This document shows positions 26,000 to 37,084 of a stretch of 64,000 bases of DNA, in pieces. The stretch is from Gordius sp. MW1 (Eukaryota; Nematomorpha; Gordioida; Gordea; Gordiidae), in contig OZ038533.1 of the NCBI GenBank assembly GCA_964036665.1, forward strand, positions 12,918,413 to 12,982,412, written 5' to 3'. The notes beneath the pieces were generated by a model. It did not search any database. It saw only the letters and a list, made by a program, of their open reading frames with translations, and was not told the DNA's origin. Within the stretch, counting starts at the first letter, position 1. The number at the start of each line of letters is the position of its first letter. A program made the position numbers and the translations under genes.

Positions 26000-26260
26000 C
26001 TATAGCTGTTTGGCACACTTAGTGGTCAGCTCCTTCAAGTAGGTTCTCCATGTATTCGTGCACTTACACCAGCTTTGCTTTAGCTCGTACATTCTCAAGT
26101 CCATATCTACTTTATGTTTCCATGTCAGTTTAGACCTCCCTCTCTTTCGATTACCTTCGACTTGCACTTTCTTGATACGATTAGCTAGGTGACTTTCCTC
26201 CCATCTCTCCAAATGGCCATACCATCTCAATTACTTTCATTATTCTCAACTCTCATACAG
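26000..26260 (-). pseudogene. LINE ORF2 C-terminal fragment
   Basis: The minus-strand frame starts with RWYGHLERWEESHLANRI, then VEGNRKRGRSKLTWKHKVDMD. This matches the signature found after the reverse transcriptase in many metazoan LINE-like ORF2 proteins (RWYGHV-R-, then GRR-RGRPKKTW). The match runs to a stop at 26000-26002. Upstream in the same frame there is a stop near 26230 and no reverse transcriptase, so this is a 5'-truncated insertion, the normal result of abortive target-primed reverse transcription. Confidence 0.75.
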
Positions 26261-26334
26261 CACTTGGATCAGGGGTAACGCTCGACTATCCAGGCCTGAC
26301 AGCCGTGTTGACGATGTGATATATTTTTTAATCT

Positions 26335-26432
26335 TTGAAAGAAGTGCTGAAGGTGGTATCGAACCTGCAAGCTCTTGCTTTAAATGCCTAAACATATACC
26401 CACTACACCACCACGCACCCTATTTATACAAT
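26335..26432 (-). repeat. tRNA-derived SINE-like unit
   Basis: On the minus strand the order is GTGGTGTAGTGGGTATATG (A-box-like), a middle arm GCAAGAGCTTGC, and GCAGGTTCGATACC (B-box-like). Spacing is about that of a tRNA. It does not fold into a complete cloverleaf that I can confirm, so I call it tRNA-derived rather than a tRNA gene. It lies about 100 bp upstream, on the same strand, of the LINE fragment. Confidence 0.5.
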
Positions 26433-26663
26433 AAGTTAAATAAAAAGAGCAAAAGTCTTAATAGTAAAAAATATTTCAAAGTCGAGACATCTCGGGATTT
26501 CTTGTCAAGATGAGACATGTATTTTCTAGATACAAACGAGGCGAGACCGAGAGTCTCATAATGGCACTCGAGACGATACGAAATTTTGCTTTCGCTACCA
26601 AGATGAGATCAAAGCACTATAGGAAATAGGCTAAAATGAATAAATTTGGTGGTTTAACATTTC

Positions 26664-26668
26664 CCTTT
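26664..26668. repeat. Target-site duplication, left copy (CCTTT)
   Basis: The five bases CCTTT directly precede the TGTGGCATAAGG start of the left LTR and recur right after the 3' LTR at 29048-29052. Confidence 0.65.
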
Positions 26669-27331
26669 TGTGGCATAAGGCCAAATTTGGATTTTTTATT
26701 TGTCACCCGTTTCAATAAATGTTAATGGTGTATCTACTCCGTTTCCCCCTCCCCTTCCCCCGTTTAAGGATTAGTTTTATTATAGGTCTATTCTGTATTA
26801 CTAGTTTTAGCCGCCTATGGCGGGTTTTAATCGTTTATGATTAATATTTAATTTACCCCTCCCCTTTCTAGTTTTATTACCCTTCAAGTTAAAGAAAGAA
26901 GTTATTGCTTGTCACGCAGTCCCTCTTTCTATCTCCCCATATTATTGTTGTCAGCGCGTTATACGATGATCGCGTTGGTTTGATATAATTCCCCTCCCCG
27001 ATCGAGATGGTATCGTTGATATATGTTTATCTCCCCATTATTGTTGTTTACATCGTCAATCCCCCCCCCCTCTATCATGATTGTATTATTTACCACCTTA
27101 TCACTATTATGGTGTGTAATCAACGCGCGGTACAATACTATTGACTCACGTCTTCAATTCCCCCCCCCCCGATCATTATTGTTATTGATATCTCATCACT
27201 ATTTAAATGGAAACATTCACACTTATTTATTGATAAATTATTCACAGATTTTGATTCAGATTAAATAAATCAGTATTTAGCATGTAAAGATTAGGCGTGA
27301 AAAAATTTCATGTCCCTCCTGGGACATGATA
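26669..27331 (+). repeat. 5' LTR
   Basis: It begins TGTGGCATAAGGCCAAATTT and ends GGGACATGATA. Within it is a small inverted repeat, TGTCCC...GGGACA, at the 3' end. The two poly-C runs (27061-27070, 27162-27171) are longer in the 3' copy. Confidence 0.75.
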
Positions 27332-28146
27332 AATGGTGTCAGAAAAATTATAGGCTCCAGTCCTGACTCCAATTTCATGGGTTCTTTCCTTTACCACATA
27401 CTCCTTTTAATGCGGAACAAAACGGAGGTTAGTGAGCAGTTGTGGATCTTTTTAGACGCGTTGATTCAACAAAAAAAAACTATAAATTCCGAGCAGGATC
27501 TCTATCCCCAAGTCAATTTACACGCTCAAATTTCGCAATTTTTACGCAGGTGTCTCTGGACATAGCAGACCTCGGTGAACTAAAATTTCTAATTAATTCT
27601 TTGGAATCGTTTCTCAATTCATTCGAACAATGGGCAACCAAATTTTAAACCGCAAACACAATATAGGGGAAATTCCTAAAACCAGTAATTATATATTAAA
27701 AAATTCCGAAAGATGGGTAAACCAACATATACTTCTTATCCATGAAGTGGTTCAAGGGTTCAAGAGATATACGTCAATATTCCACAGATGAAAGTCAATG
27801 AAGGAATTATTCTAATATGAACACTGTAAACAAATAATCTAAAAGAAGCAAAAATTCGTATTATGTTACGTAAATTTGATGATTATATTGTTAATAATCG
27901 ATATTATACCAAACCCCCCCCCCCTCCCCTTTTATTTGAACATTTTTGGGCGATTTTTTTTGTCGAGGGAAAAACAGTTTTTTTTAGTAGAGTATGGCGA
28001 GGAAAAGGTCTAATTTTGATGGAAACTTGTAATAAGGGTTATGTTAAATTTTTGAATGCCAATTTTGTTGGAACTCTTAATATGATTTATATTAATTTTG
28101 GTTACGAAAAAAGGCCAGTAATTTGTTTTAAAGTTAAAGCTACGGA

Positions 28147-28262
28147 TATTTTTGAGGCTCTGAACTCTATGAGTTATCCTCATGTTGAATTTTGAGGCTC
28201 TGAACTCTAGGAGTTATCCTCGTATGTTTTGAGGCTCTGAACTCTTTGAGTTATCCTCAGTG
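28147..28262. repeat. Three tandem TTTGAGGCTCTGAACTCT units
   Basis: The unit TTTTGAGGCTCTGAACTCT, two or three variable bases, GAGTTATCCTC occurs three times with a period of about 38-40 bp, inside the LTR element just before its 3' LTR. Each unit can form a small GAG/CTC stem. Function is unknown. Confidence 0.7.
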
Positions 28263-28374
28263 TTTTTATAAAGTAGCATTAGTGATAAATTTAATTGGTG
28301 GCCTGATTGAAAATGATCAAAAGTAAATATGTCGTTTAAGTGATATGTTGTTTCTGTGAAGGTCAAGTTTATTT

Positions 28375-29047
28375 TGGGTAAAGGGTCAAATTTGGATTTT
28401 TTATTTGTCACCCGTTTCAATAAATGTTAATGGTGTATCTACTCCGTTTCCCCCTCCCCTTCCCCCGTTTAAGGATTAGTTTTATTATAGGTCTATTCTG
28501 TATTACTAGTTTTAGCCGCCTATGGCGGGTTTTAATCGTTTATGATAAATATTTAATTTACCCCTCCCCTTTCTAGTTTTATTACCCTTCGAGTTAAAGA
28601 AAGAAGTTATTGCTTGTCACGCAGTCCCTCTTTCTATCTCCCCATATTATTGTTGTCAGCGCGTTATACGATGATCGCGTTGGTTTGATATAATTCCCCT
28701 CCCCGATCGAGATGGTATCGTTGATATATGTTTATCTCCCCATTATTGTTGTTTACATCGTCAATCCCCCCCCCCCCCCCCCCCTCTATCATGATTGTAT
28801 TATTTACCACCTTATCACTATTATGGTGTGTAATCAACGCGCGGTACAATACTATTGACTCACGTCTTCAATTCCCCCCCCCCCCCGATCATTATTGTTA
28901 TTGATATCTCATCACTATTTAAATGGAAACATTCACACTTATTTATTGATAAATTATTCACAGATTTTGATTCAGATTAAATAAATCAGTATTTAGCATG
29001 TAAAGATTAGGCGTGAAAAAATTTCATGTCCCTCCTGGGACATGATA
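28375..29047 (+). repeat. 3' LTR
   Basis: From CAAATTTGGATTTTTTATTT at 28387 to CATGATA at 29047 it matches the 5' LTR closely. Upstream of 28387 the two copies differ (TTTGGGTAAAGGGT here, TGTGGCATAAGGC there), so the precise start is uncertain. Confidence 0.7.
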
Positions 29048-29384
29048 CCTTTTAACTTCGTTTAAGGAGAAATTCAGGCCAAAGCCAAAATCATTAGTAA
29101 TATGCATAGTCGCTTAAACACCTTCTGGACTGCGCGAAAGAGTAACACGTCAAGGTTCCAAAGCCAAACATATAAGGATAGTTTTAATTGTCAATTATTG
29201 GCCTTAAGTAGTTTTTATTAACGTACCATTTTAAAAGCCTTCAGAAGAAAAATAGGATGAGGCACATAAAAGTGAGGTATTCAAATTATAACATATTTAA
29301 AAAACTGGAATAACCAAGGTAAGTATCCAAAATGGAAACAATAAATTTTTCGAATTAAACGTATACTAGCTCCTTGTTCATATC

Positions 29385-29853
29385 TGTGGCATAACGCCAA
29401 TCCCCTCTTAATTTTGGTTTTATCCAGTTTTGGTTGCTTAGTTCTAGTTTTATGATATAGCTATTTTTCTCCCCCCCCCTTTCGTGTTTTAATTACTATT
29501 CTTGGCTTGTTCAATTACCCCTTTAGTTTTATTACCCTCCCCTTGCTAGTTGTATGACTATTCAAATTTATTGTCACGCACTAACGCGTTTGTTTGTTAT
29601 AATCCCCCTCCCCGATCGTGATGGTGTTGTTTACATATTTTCATCTTCAATCAACCCCCGATCGTTATTGTATGGTTTACCTATTTACATCAACCATCAT
29701 CATTATTATTCCTGCTATTTAAAGTACGAATTGTTTGTAAAAGGCAGTTATATATATTTTTGGTATTATTGTTAGTGTAGATATTAATCATTAATAAATT
29801 CGTGTATTGGAATTAAATTAATAAATTGAGCCCTCCCTTTTGGGGGGACAACA
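29385..29853 (+). repeat. Diverged solo LTR of the same family
   Basis: It starts TGTGGCATAACGCCAATCCC and keeps the order of C-rich tracts, TGTCACGCACTAACGCGTTT and CCGATCGTGATGG seen in the LTRs of 26669-29047. It ends near GGGGGGACAACA. No interior or partner LTR is present and I see no target duplication. It helped place the start of the 5' LTR. Confidence 0.55.
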
Positions 29854-30211
29854 AGAAAACAAATTATTTTTATAACAATCATTCGAGAAATAAAATAAAA
29901 AGAAATTCTATATTTATTAAAGTATAGAAAAATATCATAATGAATAAATTCTATAAATTTGTTCCAAATACAATTTATAAGGGGCTTTCCGCGCTCGATA
30001 TGTGGTGGGTTTCTTTTCTACAGACTATATAACTTACTAAATTTGATAAATAACTGTTCAACAATTTACAGAATGGAAATCAGTGATTTAATCTTAGCAG
30101 TGTGCAATGTCATTGCGCGTTTTGTTCGAGTTGTACTGGTATTTTAAGGAGTACAGTACGATACAATATTTTTCATATACGCTGCTAATTGATAAGCCTC
30201 ATAGGCGGAGT

Positions 30212-30220
30212 ATAAACTCA
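30212..30220. repeat. 9-bp target-site duplication, left copy (ATAAACTCA)
   Basis: ATAAACTCA directly precedes the left end of the foldback element. An identical copy directly follows its right end at 34334-34342. Confidence 0.9.
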
Positions 30221-30324
30221 GGCCTAGGCTATGTATTCTCGATTCAGCGTGATAAATAACAAAATGTAAAAACGCATTTATTAAACGTTCCATTCCCGAG
30301 CGCAATCATCGCGTTCGTTAATTT

Positions 30325-30352
30325 GTGTGTTATTGTTTGTAAACAATAACAC
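30325..30352. promoter_or_regulatory. Palindrome within the foldback terminal arm
   Basis: GTGTTATTGTTT and AAACAATAACAC are separated by two bases, and the same palindrome is in the right arm (34204-34230). A symmetric site repeated at both termini could bind a transposase dimer; that role is inference. Confidence 0.4.
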
Positions 30353-30411
30353 GCTTCCACTTCATTTTTTAAATTCGCGATTTTTGCTTGTTTTAATCCA
30401 TATGGTAACAA

Positions 30412-31295
30412 CAACATTTTGTGGCAATATAAAGGTATGATAAATAGATATATTAACTTTTTTCCTAGATAAATCATTTGGAATTTTTAATCTCTTCAAA
30501 CAAGATTTGTTAATCCAACATTTTGTGGCAATATAAAGGTATGATAAATAGATATATTAACTTTTTTTCCTAGATAAATCATTTGGAATTTTTAATCTCT
30601 TCAAACAAGATTTGTTAATTCAACATTTTGTGGCAATATAAAGGTATGATAAATAGATATATTAACTTTTTTCCTAGATAAATCATTTGGAATTTTTAAT
30701 CTCTTCAAACAAGATTTGTTAATTCAACATTTTGTGGCAATATAAAGGTAGGATAAATAGATATATTAACTTTTTTCCTAGATAAATCATTTGGAATTTT
30801 TAATCTCTTCAAACAAGATTTGTTAATTCAACATTTTGTGGCAATATAAATGTATGATAAATAGATATATTAACTTTTTTCCTAGATAAATCATTTCGGA
30901 ATTTTTAATCTCTTCAAACAAGATTTGTTAATTCAACATTTTGTGGCAATATAAAGGTATGATAAATAGATATATTAACTTTTTTCCTAGATAAATCATT
31001 TGGAATTTTTAATCTCTTCAAACAAGATTTGTTAATTCAACATTTTGAGGCAATATAAAGGTATGATAAATAGATATATTAACTTTTTTCCTAGATAAAT
31101 CATTTAGAATTTTTAATCTCTTCAAACAAGATTTGTTAATTCAACATTTTGTGGCAATATAAAGGTATGATAAATAGATATATTAACTTTTTTCCTAGAT
31201 AAATCATTTGGAATTTTTAACTCTTCAAACAAAATTTGTTAATTCAACATTTTGTGGCAATATAAAGGTATGATAAATAGATATATTAACTTTTT
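30412..31295. repeat. Left array of 104-bp subrepeats
   Basis: The unit begins CAACATTTTGTGGCAATATA and contains TTTTTTCCTAGATAAATCAT and CTCTTCAAACAAGATTTGTT. Eight full copies plus a partial ninth run head to tail with only a few substitutions between copies, which points to homogenisation or recent expansion. Confidence 0.9.
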
Positions 31296-31317
31296 TTTTG
31301 ATTTACCATTTGAAAAT

Positions 31318-31590
31318 TATGATACTTTTTATCAATTCATGACTTTATTTTCAGTTGTTAAATGATACTTTTTATCTATTCATTTTATTTTCAGTTATTA
31401 AATGACACTTTTTATCTATTCATGACTTTATTTACAGTTGTTAAATGATACTTTTTATCTATTTGTGATTTTATTTTCAGTTATTAAATGACACTTTTTA
31501 TCTATTCATGACTTTATTTTCAGTTGTTAAATGATACTTTTTATCTATTCATTTTATTTTCAGTTGTTAAATGATACTTTTTATAATAGA
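31318..31590. repeat. Left inner array of about 43-bp subrepeats
   Basis: The unit TTAAATGATACTTTTTATCT, then ATTCATGACTTTATTTTCAG, repeats about six times. Some copies lack six bases (ATGACT). The mirror array is at 33155-33450. Confidence 0.85.
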
Positions 31591-33154
31591 ATAGAAATTA
31601 TTACAAAACAAAATGATTTTAATTTCATTTTGCCATTTATTTAGGTTGCTCATCATTAGCAAGTATCAAGCCATCCCTTTCATGGAATTCTTTTCAATTA
31701 TGCACAAGTATATAACACTTATTAAGATGAAGTAATTTTATTTTAGATACTCAAACAAATTTGCCCGAAAAGGAGATGGCGAAGAAAATTCTACCACCTG
31801 TATTAAATTTTAATTTAAAAAAATGATTATTATATTTATTTTTGTTATATATATACAATAAAATTGCTAAATAAATTTTTCTAGTAACTTCCAAAAGGAA
31901 AATATCATGTTTTTAAATTTACAAGTTAATTTTTGTTGAAATGATTAGGTATCATAAATAATTTATTAGCTCTTTTGCAAACTTCCTTCTTACAAATCAT
32001 AAGCTTAGTTTGTGATAATGTAGTGTAACAAAATAAAATATTAATTTGCTAAGTGTAGATTTTTTATTTTCATATTTAATTTTATACAGTTAACACTTTG
32101 TAGGTCAAGTGGGGTGATAATGACCCCGAGCCGTTTAAAAATTCTGTATGAAATAAATTAGTGAATATTACAATTTTATTTTTTCAGTAGCTTAATATAA
32201 TATATCTTTTTGTGTATGAAGCAAAATAGTCATTAGGGGAAAAATTTTGGGGGTCGTTCTAAATATAGATATAAAATTTTAACCACTTGATCAAATAGCC
32301 AAATTTATATATTAATTAACGTATAGAGTGGAAATATTTTTCTTGCAAATTTTGGCAACTAAGTTATAGCTATTTAATGCTTAGGTTTATAATGACCCCA
32401 AATCTGTGTTAGGATTTATAACCCAACCAACGAAGGGTTAAATTTAATTTTGATAATAAAGGTTGGAATTTATTGAATTGATAAAAAACATTTAAAGTAT
32501 TTGTCTCAGCAATTTCTCTGAAATTAATGATAAAAATCCTAAGACATAATAAACGAATGTCAGCTTCAGTTTATTATTTTTAAACAATAAGATACAATGG
32601 TGAATATGAATGTCATTGTATAAAATCAGTGGATTTGGATTGATAGCGTAGGTAGAGGAAAATGTAAAGCGATATTTTGGACACTAATGGTCCATCTTCT
32701 GGGAAAAAAAGGAGAAGATTAAGTTTCATAAAATAAAAACGAAGTAAAGTGATTATGACAACGATGATATAGATAAAAAATATTACAAAAACTGGTTATA
32801 GCGAGAAATTAACAATAGCGATTGTAGGGATGGATGTTTATATAAGAATTTAGTCGTTGATTTTGTTTTTTGGGCTTGACGCGGTCGATTAAAACGGTTT
32901 CTATGAACTTCCTTTGTTGTATCGCACTATTTGAATGGAAGTCGGGTGGTCAAAATCTGCAATGTTGAATCTTTAAACATAGTTAGGCTAAGGCGGAGTA
33001 GGTCGCGCATTTTTGCACCTTTATGTCAATGTTCTTTTTTGTTGTTGTTTCTCCAAGTCTAAAAAATGATAGTAATCGATACAGGAGAATATATAAATTA
33101 AAATTCGAGTATTATCTGTTATGATATTATAAAGGTGTAATACAACAAAAGGTT

Positions 33155-33450
33155 AATAACTGAAAATAAAATCACGAATAGATAAAAAGTATCATTTAAT
33201 AACTGAAAATAAAATGAATAGATAAAAAGTATCATTTAACAACTGAAAATAAAATGAATAGATAAAAAGTATCATTTAACAACTGAAAATAAAGTCATGA
33301 ATAGATAAAAAGTGTCATTTAATAACTGAAAATAAAATCACGAATAGATAAAAAGTATCATTTAACAACTGTAAATAAAGTCATGAATAGATAAAAAGTA
33401 TCATTTAACAACTGAAAATAAAGTCATGAATTGATAAAAAGTATCATAAT
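33155..33450. repeat. Right inner array of about 43-bp subrepeats
   Basis: Inverse of the left inner array, reading AACTGAAAATAAAGTCATGA then ATAGATAAAAAGTATCATTT, about six to seven copies. Confidence 0.85.
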
Positions 33451-33452
33451 TT

Positions 33453-34145
33453 TCAAATGGTAAATCAAAAAAATAGTTAATATATCTATTTAATACCTTT
33501 ATATTGCCACAAAATGTTGAATTAACAAATCTTGTTTGAAGAGTTAAAAATTCCAAATGATTTATCTAGGAAAAAAGTTAATATATCTATTTATCATACC
33601 TTTATATTGCCACAAAATGTTGAATTAACAAATCTTGTGTGAAGAGATTAAAAATTCCAAATGATTTATCTAGGAAAAAAGTTAATATATCTATTTATCA
33701 TACCTTTATATTGCCACAAAATGTTGAATTAACAAATCTTGTTTGAAGAGATTAAAAATTCCAAATGATTTATCTAGGAAAAAAGTTAATATATCTATTT
33801 ATCATACCTTTATATTGCCACAAAATGTTGGATTAACAAATCTTGTTTGAAGAGATTAAAAATTCCAAATGATTTATCTAGGAAAAAAGTTAATATATCT
33901 ATTTATCATACCTTTATATTGCCACAAAATGTTGAATTAACAAATCTTGTTTGAAGAGATTAAAAATTCCAAATGATTTATCTAGGAAAAAAGTTAATAT
34001 ATCTATTTATCATACCTTTATATTGCCACAAAATGTTGAATTAACAAATCTTGTTTGAAGAGATTAAAAATTCCAAATGATTTATCTAGGAAAAAAGTTA
34101 ATATATCTATTTATCATACCTTTATATTGCCACAAAATGTTGTTG
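33453..34145. repeat. Right array of 104-bp subrepeats
   Basis: Inverse of the left 104-bp array with six full copies and a partial copy. The innermost copy is diverged at TTTAATACC, near where the left array also changes. Confidence 0.9.
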
Positions 34146-34333
34146 TTACCATATGGATTAAAACAAGCAAAAATCGCGAATTTAAAAAATGAAGTGGAAG
34201 CGTGTTATTGTTTGTAAACAATAACACACAAATTAACGAACGCGATGATTGCGCTCGGGAATGGAACGTTTAATAAATGCGTTTTTACATTTTGTTATTT
34301 ATCACGCTGAATCGAGAATACATAGCCTAGGCC

Positions 34334-34342
34334 ATAAACTCA
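34334..34342. repeat. 9-bp target-site duplication, right copy (ATAAACTCA)
   Basis: Identical to 30212-30220. Confidence 0.9.
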
Positions 34343-34909
34343 ATTCTGTATTCAAAGTATTTATAATCTATACATTTTTTTATTTTTTTTTCTTGCAAAC
34401 TTTATTTGATATTGTTACAATTTAGTATATTTGTAGTAATATACTATCTTTTACTTAGAAAACTTATTTTAAATTTTTTTTTTAAAGCTAAATTAAGCTT
34501 GTATGTATTATAAATTTAAATAGGCAATTAGTTTACTAAGACTTTGATTATAAAAAAATGGTATGGTATACTTTTTTTAGATAAATTTCTGATAAATGTT
34601 AACTTTTTTATTTATTCCCAAAAAGGGGTGTTTTACCCCTCTGATTCACCTTAAGTCACACTTTAATTTGTCATAAAATTTATTGCCACTTGATTAAATG
34701 AGAAAAATTTTGGCCTTTTCTCTTATAAATATTTCCCCTTTATTCTAGTAGACATTTGCAAAGTTTCTAATCTTAAAAAGCTTAACATATTTTATAAAAA
34801 TTTTCAAATGACTTTAGGTAAAAAAGCATAAACTATCATAGTTAAAGAACTAAACATATTTTCCTATGAGGGAATCTTTAAATTAATTTTGAATTAATTG
34901 ACCTGCTTA

Positions 34910-35143
34910 CATGGGTGTAGCCAGCTTTTGGATTAGGGGGGGGGGCGAGCAAAAAATATTCGCCAAGACTAAGTGAGAGCAAAAAAAAAGAAAAAAGAAA
35001 AGTTGCCAATTTCAATTGAGGGGGGGGGGGGGCGAAACACTAATTTTTTCCAATTTTTACAAAAATTTACATTAAAAAAAAGAAAAATTCTTATTTAAGG
35101 GGGGCCCCCCCCTCTGCCCCCCCCCCCCCCGCCTACGCCCATG
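34910..35143. mobile_element. MITE with CATGGGTGTAGCC ends
   Basis: The ends CATGGGTGTAGCCAGC and GCCTACGCCCATG are inverted. It is flanked by a perfect 8-bp duplication CCTGCTTA (34902-34909 and 35144-35151). It has the longest G- and C-runs of the family and an internal GGGGGCGA motif repeated twice. Confidence 0.85.
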
Positions 35144-35151
35144 CCTGCTTA

Positions 35152-36250
35152 ATCACTTATGAAACATTCTAATATATGATTTGAAATATATTATTTTCAC
35201 TAAAGAAAGATTTTCTTTAGCATTCTTTACTAACCTCTCACTTTTGATTTTTAAAGTTATAGATTCTTTAATATCTCAATGGAGATATTTATTGTTAACC
35301 TCTATATTTCCCTCATTTTTATTAATATCTTTCAGATTAATTTATATTTTCAAGATACTAAGGGACTAATGAGCAAAAATATAAATAGAATAGTAGAGGT
35401 ATTTGGTTAGAAACTCGTGTTAACAGTGACAATTTATCTTGAATTATGCTGAATTTATTCTTTTATAACTTAAAATTTATAAAATGCAAAAAACTTACAT
35501 CAAAAATATTTTGTTTTTCCCTAAGTTTATGCAAATATTTATTTGGTTTGATCAAATATAAAGATGTAAAATAAAAGTTGCCCCAACTATACACTTCCAT
35601 ATTACTTCTTTAAGCAGCCATCAAAGTCATTAATAAATATCGACCACAAAAGCTTTTAAATCAAATGCGGGCAATGGGACTGGCATTAAATGTGAATACA
35701 CATAAGCAATCAAGGCCGTTCATTGTTATCATTTAGGGTAGTAGTAACGATTTCTAAATCGATTTTATTTCCATTGCACTCTTCTTTCGAATATGCGGAT
35801 CAAGTTAAATGAAAACTTTTCGTAGTTTTAATTTCACAAAAAAATAAAAATTTTATGTGCTACGCCCGTGTAACTCTTTTAGTTTTTGTTTATTTTAAGA
35901 TCGTGGACTGATTTTGCAAAGCGTATTTTTATTGCGACACTCCATATTTGGAATCAAATTAAGACTGCAAGTTTCATTTATGTTTCTAGTGGAGAGTGCC
36001 GCTTAGTCCTTCGCCCCCGACTTAATGACAATTTAATACTTTTATCGTATAAATAAATTTTTAAATTATTACTAATAGTATTAATCCATTTCCAAAGCAA
36101 AAATTTCCATGTTATACGCCAAAATTCTTTAACCTAAAATTATGCCCAAATAGCCGAGATCGAAAGTAAAATCATTTTCCTTTAGGTTTGTAAATATTGC
36201 AATTGAAAAACCACTCGTTAATTGTTAAGGTATTTAACTAATTTATTAAG
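35152..36250. other. AT-rich stretch without a supported gene
   Basis: No coding-like segment seen. A lone GCTACGCCCGTG at 35859-35870 is a relict right end of the CATGGGCG MITE family. Confidence 0.45.
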
Positions 36251-36256
36251 GCACCC

Positions 36257-36485
36257 GGTCAAAGTAGCAGAAAAATAGCAGCCAAATTGGTCAGAGCTGA
36301 TCAAGATTAATCAGAACTGATCAAAATTGGTCAGGACTTAACATATTCAGGAGGGTTAAGGTTAGTGTTTTAGGTTGGCGTTTTAGGTTAGGGTTAGGGT
36401 TATTTGCACATCAAATTCCCTCCCATTTGAGATTTAATTCTAATATATTGAAAATCTAAAAAAATATTTTTCTGCTACTTTGACC
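36257..36485. mobile_element. MITE with 21-bp inverted ends and a TTAGGG-like core
   Basis: The left end GGTCAAAGTAGCAGAAAAAT and right end ATTTTTCTGCTACTTTGACC are exact inverses. The interior has GATCAGAACTGATC-like repeats and TTTTAGGTTAGGGTTAGGGTT at about 36380-36400. Right of it the last 14 bp of the end are partly duplicated (ATACTTTGACCCCGAT). Confidence 0.65.
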
Positions 36486-36528
36486 CCGATACTTTGACCC
36501 CGATTCTTTATTAACATAGTCAGGATGA

Positions 36529-36650
36529 CATGGGCGTAGCCAAGGGCCTCTAAATCCAAAAAATTAATAAAATTAGGGCTAAAATTTGAAAAAATGATCC
36601 TGTTGCTCCTTCCTAAATCATTATTGCCCCTCCCCCTTTAATTTATTATT
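36529..36650. mobile_element. Truncated CATGGGCGTAGCC MITE
   Basis: The left end CATGGGCGTAGCCAAGG and the family's interior (AAATCCAAAAAATTAATAAA then TTGCCCCTCCC) are present but no right end was found. Confidence 0.6.
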
Positions 36651-37084
36651 TTCCCTAAATCAAAGGGTATTAATTTAACCCCTGGAAACTTTTGCCTTAT
36701 TTATATTTATTAATGGAATCATGTGTTTTTTAATTTTCAAATAAGATTGCTTTTGATTACACACATTTGCCCGTTTTTTATTAGGTCAACGAATTGTATT
36801 AAAGCCCATTACCCTTTATTCTATTTTTTTGCTTAAAGCCCCCGCCTTCATCAATAAATTAAAATGCCTTCACAACTGTTTATTAAAGCGCAATTATCAC
36901 ATAAAAAATATCTCAAAAATCCTTCAGATTTAACCTAACGCAAAAAATGCATTAAGCGCTGCAATTACTAACCTAATGACGGCCCCTAAAAGTTTGCGTT
37001 GCATTAATTTTTGCCAAAAAAATGAATTAATTCACCCCGAAGTATTTAACAATTTTATCTTGGCCCCTATCCATAATGTAAAAA

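Larger units (their letters stand above)
26669..29047 (+). mobile_element. Short non-autonomous LTR retrotransposon
   Basis: Two direct repeats of about 650-660 bp (26669-27331 and about 28375-29047) flank a 1.05-kb interior. The left LTR begins TGTGGCATAAGG. Just inside it, TGGTGTCAGAA at 27334-27344 matches the usual tRNA-Leu-type primer binding site. CCTTT flanks the whole element. The LTRs are nearly identical apart from C-run length, so the insertion is fairly recent. The interior has only short broken frames (27326-27565, 27442-27648, 27863-28195) with no protease, reverse transcriptase or integrase, so replication would need enzymes in trans. The first ~15 bp of the 3' LTR differs from the 5' LTR. 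Confidence 0.8.
30221..34333. mobile_element. Foldback (MULE-like) element, 4.1 kb
   Basis: The left end GGCCTAGGCTATGTATTCTC and right end GAGAATACATAGCCTAGGCC are exact inverses, and the arms extend more than 1 kb. Each arm has three parts from outside in: about 190 bp of unique inverted sequence, an array of 104-bp units, and an array of about 43-bp units. A 1.57-kb middle (about 31590-33155) has no coding frame of note. Perfect 9-bp flanking duplications are the hallmark of Mutator-superfamily insertion and are also seen with Drosophila FB foldback elements. It is therefore non-autonomous and must be mobilised in trans. The arms are unequal: about 8.5 units on the left, 6.5 on the right. 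Confidence 0.9.

Noticed and set aside
26335..26432. True tRNA gene
   Set aside because: A- and B-box-like parts are present but a full acceptor stem and anticodon arm were not found.
30412..31295. CRISPR-like regular repeats
   Set aside because: The units are 104 bp without unique spacers, are mirrored on the other side and belong to a eukaryotic foldback transposon.
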